NCBI RefSeq assembly: GCF_025149915.1
Contig: NZ_CP102278.1
Coordinates: 1,876,001-1,940,000 of the forward strand
Direction of reading: 5' to 3'
Source of the DNA: Coprococcus eutactus
Lineage (GTDB): Bacteria > Bacillota > Clostridia > Lachnospirales > Lachnospiraceae
DNA length: 64,000 nt
Shown: one piece after another, positions 55,713 to 64,000 of the stretch
Layout: every line of letters begins with the position of its first letter
How positions within the stretch are numbered: position 1 is the stretch's first letter
Position numbers and translations under genes: made by a program
The notes under the pieces: generated by a model
Database searches by the model: none
What the model was told of the DNA's origin: nothing
Seen by the model: the letters and a program-made list of their open reading frames with translations, nothing else

Positions 55713-58169
55713 TTAATGTCTTACATGTATTATCTTCTTCGCATACTGTCCTGAAAGATCATATGCTGAATTGCTTATGTACACCTGATTACCGCTACCC
55801 ATACCGCCCTGGAGTATCCAGTACTCAGGCTTGTTTCCACTGTCTGTTCCCCAATCGTGGACATATGCCTCACAAGCCGCAGCAGAGATTCCAAATCCCC
55901 TCAGATACTGCTTGAGCGCCTTCGCAGTTGCAAACTTACCAAAGTAAATTCCCACATGTGTCGGCTCCCCATTTGTATAATATACTATCACATCTCCAGG
56001 TATCAGGGCGTCATATGAAAATGCTTCCCTGTCCGCAGTCAGGTCGTATTCATTTGATGTAAGCCAGCTTCCGTTCTGGGATAGTATCGCATTCGCCGTT
56101 ACCTTTCTTATTGCCCAGTCAGAGCACATGTTGCTTGAATTTATCACAAATCCACCCTTTGAGTAGCTTGTATACTTAACTGTCATATCGACAGACGGAT
56201 CACTGCCGCCCGCATACCTGAGTGCATTTGCCACAAATACATTACAGTATATGCCTGTCTTGCCAAGATATGCCCTGGTGACTTTCTTCATCCAGGCATT
56301 ATAATCCCAGCTTACGTTCTCAACCATAAAGCACTGTCCATACTTGTTAAATGTGTATTCAACGTCATCCACAATCTTCTTGGTGGATTTGATGCACTTA
56401 CCACTGCCACTCACATAGTAATATGCTGATTTGTTGTTTATGGCTGTCTTCTTAAGACCTGCGCCGCTGAGTGCAAGTTTTGCACCGCTCTTATATATTG
56501 AACAACCCTGTGCAGAATCATAATACACATATGCTGTTACATACACCTTATCGCTCACATACACGGCACTGGTCTGGCTTATAGTCTTCCATCCCTTTGT
56601 CCTGACAAGCTTGCCGTCATTGCCAAGGTAATAATATCCACCCGGAATATACACAACAGCATTTCTCTTCTTTATCCAGTTATTATTTACACATATCCTG
56701 TAGGTATCCGCATAACCGGATATAGCGTGTCCTTTTCTGTAATAGATTATATCGGACAGCCCCGTTGCATCCGTATGTATGACAAGATTGTTGTATGTTG
56801 GGAGCCACACATTCTTTGCAAGAACCAGCTTTCCCTCATCTGAGACTTCATAAGCTCTGTATCTCACTCCGTCCGCCTTCACCATATACATTACAGTTCC
56901 GGCTTTTATATAGTATCTGTATGTGTCTGACTTCACATACCACTTTGTACCATTGTATTTTGCACCATTGACAAAGTAATAATATGTACCGTTGACATTC
57001 AATATGCCTGTACCTGTACTCTTCCATGAACCGCCCTTATAATTGAACAGTTTTCCTGAGTATGCCTTATTCGGGAAATCATCTGAATAGAATACCCTCA
57101 CTGCATAGAACTTATCAGAGAAATAGAACTCATAGTCACCCGTCTTTACCCAGACAGACTTTACAGCTTTTCCATCCTCGCCAAGATAATAATAATCATT
57201 ATTCACATTGCGGAGCTTATTCTTGACCGGAATACCCGCCTCATAAAAATACAGGTTATCATTTTTCTTCACAACACCTGAAAGCGCATTCCCCTTGCTG
57301 TCGTAGGCAACATAAATATTGTTGATAAGTACCTTTCTGCTCTTTACCGCGGTTTTCTTTGTTCCAGTGTAACTGTAGCACTTCTCCCCATGATACGCAG
57401 TCTGCACATGTCCCTCGAACAGATGTACATACTTTACTGTAGCGCTGCCAATGCTTCCCGATATATCTGTATCCACCAGCTCTCCTGTAGGTGAAGCACT
57501 GCCATACTTGTACCATCCATCTGCAGTAACCGTCTTACCACCCACAAAGTAATCACAATATCCGTTTCTCTCAAATATACCCGTGGCAGCTTTGTCATCC
57601 GTATAATATGTGCCATTGTAGTACCCGCTGAGTTTTACAGAATAATCCTTGTTGAAAGTGAAATGCGTAAGTTCTATGTTCTTTCCGTATTTCAAACTCA
57701 TTTTTACTTTTCTGATAGACGAATTATAATTTTTCGACTCAAGCATATCAAATGTAGTATCCGTATAGCTTCCGTTATATTCCACATTATCCTCACTGTC
57801 ATCAGCAGCCACCAAGTACAGCTTTGTTCCGTATTTTATGAGAGCATATGTGATCTTTGTGTCCGAATCCTCCGCTGATCCGAGATAATAGCTTTTGCCT
57901 TCGGCAAAGCTTATCCTGAACATTCCATCTGTCGAATTAGAGAACACATAAGCTGAGCTGTCCATGACAAGAGCTGTCTCCTCAACCACACTTGACGGTG
58001 TAGCTATGCCGCTGCCATCATCGATTTTCCTGATGTTCTCTGCCGCGCTGACGCTGATCCCGGATATCCCGACAAATGCTGTCATCATGAGTAACGTCCG
58101 AAGAACAGTTTTCCTGATTATGTAAGTCCTGTTTTTATTTTTCAAATTCATATATCCTTTATGTAGCAT
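55713..58169 (-). CDS. Secreted cell-wall-binding repeat protein with NlpC/P60-like C-terminal domain
   Basis: 818 residues. TAGGAGGAACA sets the start at 58169. A signal peptide follows a basic stretch (LLMMTAFVGISGISVSA, cut after SAA). The middle has many aromatic YYYLGxDGK and YYYFVNGxK units, which resemble choline/cell-wall binding repeats. The last ~200 residues form a CHAP/NlpC-like fold: Cys near 640 (GIYCNVFVANAL) and His near 735 (EPTHVGIYFG), with LIPGDVIVYY between. I infer a peptidoglycan or surface amidase, or a peptidase, held to the wall by the repeats. Its substrate is unknown. Confidence 0.78.
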   Translation of the reverse strand: MLHKGYMNLKNKNRTYIIRKTVLRTLLMMTAFVGISGISVSAAENIRKIDDGSGIATPSSVVEETALVMDSSAYVFSNSTDGMFRISFAEGKSYYLGSAEDSDTKITYALIKYGTKLYLVAADDSEDNVEYNGSYTDTTFDMLESKNYNSSIRKVKMSLKYGKNIELTHFTFNKDYSVKLSGYYNGTYYTDDKAATGIFERNGYCDYFVGGKTVTADGWYKYGSASPTGELVDTDISGSIGSATVKYVHLFEGHVQTAYHGEKCYSYTGTKKTAVKSRKVLINNIYVAYDSKGNALSGVVKKNDNLYFYEAGIPVKNKLRNVNNDYYYLGEDGKAVKSVWVKTGDYEFYFSDKFYAVRVFYSDDFPNKAYSGKLFNYKGGSWKSTGTGILNVNGTYYYFVNGAKYNGTKWYVKSDTYRYYIKAGTVMYMVKADGVRYRAYEVSDEGKLVLAKNVWLPTYNNLVIHTDATGLSDIIYYRKGHAISGYADTYRICVNNNWIKKRNAVVYIPGGYYYLGNDGKLVRTKGWKTISQTSAVYVSDKVYVTAYVYYDSAQGCSIYKSGAKLALSGAGLKKTAINNKSAYYYVSGSGKCIKSTKKIVDDVEYTFNKYGQCFMVENVSWDYNAWMKKVTRAYLGKTGIYCNVFVANALRYAGGSDPSVDMTVKYTSYSKGGFVINSSNMCSDWAIRKVTANAILSQNGSWLTSNEYDLTADREAFSYDALIPGDVIVYYTNGEPTHVGIYFGKFATAKALKQYLRGFGISAAACEAYVHDWGTDSGNKPEYWILQGGMGSGNQVYISNSAYDLSGQYAKKIIHVRH

Positions 58170-58208
58170 TGTTCCTCCTATATTTCACCAACTAACTTAA
58201 ACTCTACC

Positions 58209-60467
58209 TTATAGTACACGATTTTGGCTGCATGTGAAATATATAATCTGATATTTTTCTTCAAGAAGAGACATAAGCCTCACCGCACCCACCATATTTC
58301 TATCATCCAGATTGACAAATGGATCATCCATTATAAGAACCGGTCTCTCTCCCTGATACATAACATCCACCAATGCAGCCCTGATACATACATCAGTCAG
58401 ATCCTTAAGTCCTGCACTCAGCGTTTCCTTATCTCTGTACATTCCCTGATCTCTGTAACTTATATCCATTTCTGAATTCATCTGCATGTCATTTTCTTTA
58501 TCCGAAACGCACAAATAGTATTTGTCAAATGCTCTCTTTACCGGTTCTGTATACCTTGCGGTAAACTTTTCCTTCGCCTGACCGAGCAGATCGTATGTTT
58601 TCGACACCAATTCATATCTCTTTATATCGCAGTCGAATTCTGGCTGTTTTTGTTCAAGCTGTACCGCAATATCCTTTATATCTTCAAGCTCTCCGATGAG
58701 ATCTGCAAGCTCCACATCACACTCCGCAATCCGACTGTCTATATTTAAATTAACCTCAGAATCTGTCACATCATTATCTGTATGGATTCTGTCCGCAGCG
58801 CCTGAAACCGCCATGCATCTGTCATTGTAATTGTTCAGTCTTCCCTGTATCTCTATTAGCTGGCTGAGCACATCCTCTGCCGGTTCAAATCCAAGACATT
58901 CTATATAAAGGCATATCTCTTCACGGACAGATCCGCACTCATACTGTGCCCTGCTAAGTGCTTTCTGTCTTCTGTTCAGATCAACCAATTCCCTTATCTG
59001 GTCTATATCCCCGCCGAAATTATCAAGATCTAGATGCAGGCCATATTCTGTTGTGACAGACTGAAGTTTTTTTATATTCTCTTCTATCTCACGCTTGTCA
59101 AGCTCGATCAGTTCGGATATTTCTTTATACAGCGAAGTGTGATCCTCCACATCCAACGCGCTATCCTCTGCATTCTCTCCTAATCTGGAGTACATATCGT
59201 TTTGCAAGTGTTCTCCTGCCCTATTGCCGTTTCTTATAATGATTCCTAAAATACCTGCTATCACTGCAGCTAAAAATCCCAGTGCCATGATCTGAACGGT
59301 TATAACGCCAGTCAATCTGAGAAACAAAGTTCCAACAAATGCTACTATCGCCAACACCGCACATACCCCAGATATTTTTCTTCCATATGTTTTTTTCTCC
59401 TCGGCTATATATCCTGGAACTGCTTTATCTGAGGTACTGTCGACATTTGCAAGCTGTCTGTTAAGTCTGTCTATCTCCTGCCTGTTCTGTCTGATCTCAT
59501 TCCAGATATCCGAACATTTGTCAAGCTCCATGTCCGACGGCATATGAATTCCGCTTCTGTCATCCTGTTTGTGTGGGAAATATCTCGACATGAGTTCTTC
59601 ACAACGCTCTCTGTCACGCAGTGGCATCTTCACAGTATCCAGACGTGCTTTCATCTTTTCTAACTCCCTGGCTCTGTCGATCTTTTCCTGAAGCTCTTTT
59701 TCATCGGGGAGCGCCCCAGGAAAATACCCGGCAGCCCTCTCTCTCTCAGCCACATTGTATTGATACTCAGCGGCATCACTCCGCATCTTGCCAATACTTT
59801 CTCTTCTCTCCCTGAGCTTTTGTATTCTAGACTCAACTATCCCTGTTCGTCTCACCCTTTCTTTGAGCTCAGAAAGTTCCTTTTTTCTTTTATACAGTTC
59901 CCCTGTCTTTTTATTTGGAGACATGCTGTTTATGACTGCTTTTAGTCTGGCACTCGCCTCGTCGTAATTATTTATATCTGCCGTACTTCCCGATATGTTT
60001 CCGATCTTTGCATTTATGCCATCGGTTGACGATGTTTCGCACTCATTCTGGCCTATGTAGACTGTTCTCTGAAATGATACTGAATCAAGCTGAAATAATT
60101 CTTCTCCTATATTATCCGAAAATCCGGGAACTGGCAGATTCGTCTCCACATCATAGATAACTGATTCATCATCACTCTTCTTTGTTCCAAATACTCTCTG
60201 AATCCTGTATGTTCTTCCATCTGTCTCAAATACCAGTTCACCGCCATACACATCACCAGCCCATGGTCTGTAATATTTCCTCTCGTTTTCAAACTCATTT
60301 CTCTTTGTCTCGCCCTCAAAGCCATAGAACATCACCCGGAGAAATGCAGCAAATGTACTTTTTCCCCAGCCATTTTCTTTGACAAAACAATTGAGCCCAT
60401 CCTCGAATTTGATCTCTAACTTTCTTAATTTGCCAAATCCCTCTATGTAACATGAAATCAATCTCAT
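58209..60467 (-). CDS. yhaN: YhaN-like AAA/SMC-type ATPase
   Basis: 752 residues. Walker A is ENGWGKSTFA near residue 31, followed by the YGFEG motif of YhaN proteins. Long coiled coils flank a pair of membrane helices (residues ~350-400). At the C terminus are the signature TLSAGLKDLTDVCIRAAL and Walker B PVLIMDDPFVNLDD. The family is related to SbcC/Rad50 and pairs with a YhaO nuclease. The membrane segment in the coiled coil is typical of YhaN. The gene overlaps yhaO by four bases. Confidence 0.87.
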   Translation of the reverse strand: MRLISCYIEGFGKLRKLEIKFEDGLNCFVKENGWGKSTFAAFLRVMFYGFEGETKRNEFENERKYYRPWAGDVYGGELVFETDGRTYRIQRVFGTKKSDDESVIYDVETNLPVPGFSDNIGEELFQLDSVSFQRTVYIGQNECETSSTDGINAKIGNISGSTADINNYDEASARLKAVINSMSPNKKTGELYKRKKELSELKERVRRTGIVESRIQKLRERRESIGKMRSDAAEYQYNVAERERAAGYFPGALPDEKELQEKIDRARELEKMKARLDTVKMPLRDRERCEELMSRYFPHKQDDRSGIHMPSDMELDKCSDIWNEIRQNRQEIDRLNRQLANVDSTSDKAVPGYIAEEKKTYGRKISGVCAVLAIVAFVGTLFLRLTGVITVQIMALGFLAAVIAGILGIIIRNGNRAGEHLQNDMYSRLGENAEDSALDVEDHTSLYKEISELIELDKREIEENIKKLQSVTTEYGLHLDLDNFGGDIDQIRELVDLNRRQKALSRAQYECGSVREEICLYIECLGFEPAEDVLSQLIEIQGRLNNYNDRCMAVSGAADRIHTDNDVTDSEVNLNIDSRIAECDVELADLIGELEDIKDIAVQLEQKQPEFDCDIKRYELVSKTYDLLGQAKEKFTARYTEPVKRAFDKYYLCVSDKENDMQMNSEMDISYRDQGMYRDKETLSAGLKDLTDVCIRAALVDVMYQGERPVLIMDDPFVNLDDRNMVGAVRLMSLLEEKYQIIYFTCSQNRVL

Positions 60468-61624
60468 CTGGTCCAGACCTCCTCACCGGCAAGCGCTCTT
60501 ATACCTGTCTGTATAATATACGCCTTATCATCCTCTGACATATCCTGTTCCAGTACCATCCTGACAAACTCACCTTTAAGCGTAGCATCGTGTACATATT
60601 TCAGCGGATCCACTCTGAGATCTGTCTTATCAGCGATCTTTACATAATAAAACGAGTCGTTAAACTGTCTGGCAAGATACTCCATGTCGATCTCACTTTC
60701 CACATCAAGGCCGCCGGTCACTGTTATCTTCACAAGCGCCCTCGCCAGATCATTCTCCCTGCCGTTCACGTCACCGTATAACTTTTCGGCGATCATATCG
60801 GCCACGTCCTGGCTATCTACGGCACCTGTTATATCGACCTGTACGTCATATAACCGCCTGTATGCAAATGGTATAAACTCTGTATTCATATCCCCCGTTG
60901 CTTCATCTATATCGATCAGCATAAAACCATGCTCACCGCACTCATCAAATCCTCGTCCCTCAAGACATCCGGGATATACATACATCCCCCTGTGATCAAG
61001 TTTTTCTCTCTTCGGTCTATGAACATGTCCAAGTGCTAAATAGTCTATTCCTCTGTCTTTGAGCTTGTCCAGACAAATCTCCTCCGCCACATGGGCATCC
61101 CCATATTCCTGTTCCTGTCCATGAAGAGTCACAATATTTACATCACGCTCTCTAAGAGATAATTCATCGTATATTCTATTTTTGTTGTCGGACGTCATTT
61201 CGATCCCTGCAAGCACAATATTGCAGCGTTCATCATTTCCGCTATGCGCCGCGCTCTCATCTGCCATGCCATTCAACTGGTAATACGTCCAACGTTCGTC
61301 AAACATATGCAGATTCTTAGGAATATTTCTTCCCGCAAATATACTTATTCCCGGATCGTGATTTCCCCTCAAATAATACACTTCCAGTTCTCCGTGCCGC
61401 GCTATTTCGCCAAGCACTGTATTTACCGTAGATGCCGATATCATCTCAGAATCAAACAGATCCCCGGCGATTATAACTGCCTGCACGTCATTGTCCGATG
61501 CATAGACCAACATTCTTCTAAATGTATCAAGTATCTCTTTTCTCCTTGTCCTTGCTTTTTCTTTATCCAAATGTGTTGTAAGTGCAGAATCCAAATGAAT
61601 ATCTGCGCAATGTATTATTCTCAT
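60464..61624 (-). CDS. yhaO: YhaO/SbcD-like metallophosphoesterase (DNA exonuclease)
   Basis: 386 residues. The five phosphoesterase motifs are visible: IHCADIHLDS, AGDLFDSE, LRGNHDPG, VTLHGQEQEYGD and ALGHVHRPK. They bind two manganese ions in SbcD/Mre11. The C-terminal part matches the YhaO cap. It forms a nuclease-ATPase pair with yhaN, likely for handling DNA ends; the family role is not well studied. The ATG overlaps nothing upstream, and the gene starts the unit. Confidence 0.9.
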   Translation of the reverse strand: MRIIHCADIHLDSALTTHLDKEKARTRRKEILDTFRRMLVYASDNDVQAVIIAGDLFDSEMISASTVNTVLGEIARHGELEVYYLRGNHDPGISIFAGRNIPKNLHMFDERWTYYQLNGMADESAAHSGNDERCNIVLAGIEMTSDNKNRIYDELSLRERDVNIVTLHGQEQEYGDAHVAEEICLDKLKDRGIDYLALGHVHRPKREKLDHRGMYVYPGCLEGRGFDECGEHGFMLIDIDEATGDMNTEFIPFAYRRLYDVQVDITGAVDSQDVADMIAEKLYGDVNGRENDLARALVKITVTGGLDVESEIDMEYLARQFNDSFYYVKIADKTDLRVDPLKYVHDATLKGEFVRMVLEQDMSEDDKAYIIQTGIRALAGEEVWTR

Positions 61625-61763
61625 AATTCATTAACCTCTTTTTTCAACTGGCACATACGCCATATCACTTTACTTCTTCATAAAAACTTATTAAACTATT
61701 ATAAAATGCAGTTTTCCAGAAGTATATAATTTTTTTGCAAAATATTTATTCCCTTATCATGTC

Positions 61764-61868
61764 AAAAGCCCGCGGCACCTGCCGCGGGTTCACTTTTCTT
61801 GTACCTCCTATTTGATAAATATATGTTTTCACTAAAATTTTCAGGTGAAAACAATGTCTTCAGTTGAT
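61764..61868 (-). ncRNA. Candidate small RNA with buried 15-codon frame
   Basis: On the minus strand TCGAAA (61903-61898), 17 bases and TATACT (61880-61875) predict a start near 61868. The RNA would fold a TGTTTTCAC/GTGAAAACA stem (61824-61853), expose AGGAGGT (61809-61803) and end with a strong stem CCCGCGG/CCGCGGG followed by CTTTTGAC. A GTG nine bases after AGGAGGT opens a 15-codon frame (61793-61746) that runs through the terminator stem. The promoter is framed by an 11-base inverted repeat with two mismatches. Confidence 0.45.
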
Positions 61869-61934
61869 ACATGAAGTATACTATCAGTTGAATTTTGTTT
61901 CGAAGTTTTTACGAGCATTTTTCTTCAAAATATT

Positions 61935-61976
61935 AAAAAACGCCAGAAGCCTTGTAAATTCAAGGTTTCTGACGTT
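61935..61976 (-). terminator. Terminator of the rRNA-tRNA-Trp transcript
   Basis: On the minus strand AACGTCAGAA...CCTTG and CAAGG...TTCTGGCGTT pair almost fully and lead into TTTTTTAAT. It lies 10 bases after the tRNA-Trp 3' end. Confidence 0.85.
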
Positions 61977-61985
61977 TCTTATCAG

Positions 61986-62056
61986 CAGGGGATGAGAGAA
62001 TCGAACTCCCACCAAAGGTTTTGGAGACCCCTATCATACCATTTGACCAATCCCCT
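61986..62056 (-). tRNA. trnW: tRNA-Trp (anticodon CCA)
   Basis: The minus strand folds as a tRNA: acceptor AGGGGAT/ATCCCCT, D-arm GTCA/TGAT, anticodon stem GGGGT/ACCTT with loop CTCCAAA (anticodon CCA) and T-arm GGGAG-TTCGATT-CTCTC. The discriminator base is G, as in bacterial tRNA-Trp. The 3' CCA is not encoded. It lies about 190 bases downstream of the 23S gene. Confidence 0.95.
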
Positions 62057-62247
62057 ATATACAGAAAAAATTTAACACCTGTTGCAGCGTTAAATTTTCC
62101 TGGTACTCTTTACTTTTGTACCTTCAGAATTTCACACAGAAAGTTGTTAAGACTTCTATCTTTTGTCTATCTTTTTGTCCATTTCCAAGTAAACTTTTTT
62201 CTTCCGCTTTTTTGCGTATCTCCAAAGCTTATCTCTTAGAAACCTCT

Positions 62248-64000
<1,753 letters not shown>

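Overview
The window looks like chromosome from a low-to-mid G+C Clostridia gut anaerobe, most likely a member of the Lachnospiraceae. The grounds are an Rnf complex with ApbE, a GGGtGRT-protein/NifU-like pair, a BspA-type giant surface protein, purine-rich ribosome binding sites and mostly leftward-transcribed genes. I infer the family only; no taxonomic marker was searched.

Region 1 (1-14.6 kb). A truncated methyltransferase gene, yaiI, ydbC and a decayed ADP-ribosylglycohydrolase gene lead into a complete type I-C CRISPR-Cas locus. The array has 74 repeats (1832-6693). It is read leftward from a leader beside cas2, and its oldest, degenerate end lies at 1832. The cas genes run cas3, then cas5c-cas8c-cas7-cas4-cas1-cas2. 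The 209-bp gap between cas3 and cas5c holds the most striking signal in the window. A sigma-A-type promoter on the + strand drives a short RNA carrying an isolated 12-base copy of the repeat 3' end (the crRNA 5' handle). A spacer-like segment follows. It matches the cas5c promoter next to a TTC motif, and the first mismatches fall at positions 6, 12 and 18. This is the layout expected of a crRNA-like regulator that turns Cascade into a repressor of its own operon (CreR-like).

Region 2 (14.7-32.7 kb). A DEDDh exonuclease and a PcrA/UvrD helicase with an odd tandem-repeat N terminus are followed by a roughly 2939-residue secreted protein with beta-rich repeats, putative Ig modules and C-terminal leucine-rich repeats. 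Next come an XRE regulator with membrane helices and its membrane partner, a zinc metallopeptidase, and a small phage-derived island. The island holds an endolysin, a holin, a candidate small RNA, a 25-residue holin-like toxin with an antisense RNA, and a small XRE protein.

Region 3 (32.7-43.9 kb). This stretch carries a GGGtGRT protein with its iron-sulfur scaffold-like partner, a PHP phosphoesterase, yajC, tgt with a structured leader, an HtrA protease, an ABC transporter operon, yigZ and nrdR. An 87-bp tandem palindromic repeat follows.

Region 4 (43.9-53.5 kb). An Rnf electron-transfer operon is arranged as apbE, a NusG-II protein, a Gx transporter, rnfC, an rnfD-rnfG fusion, rnfE with a long tail, rnfA and rnfB. 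ApbE would attach the FMN groups that RnfD and RnfG need. A RelA/SpoT-like protein with altered motifs lies upstream.

Region 5 (53.6-64 kb). An ABC-F ATPase, a secreted NlpC/P60-like protein and a YhaN/YhaO-like pair are followed by a candidate small RNA, tRNA-Trp and the 3' part of a 23S rRNA gene. No 5S gene is visible on the downstream side.
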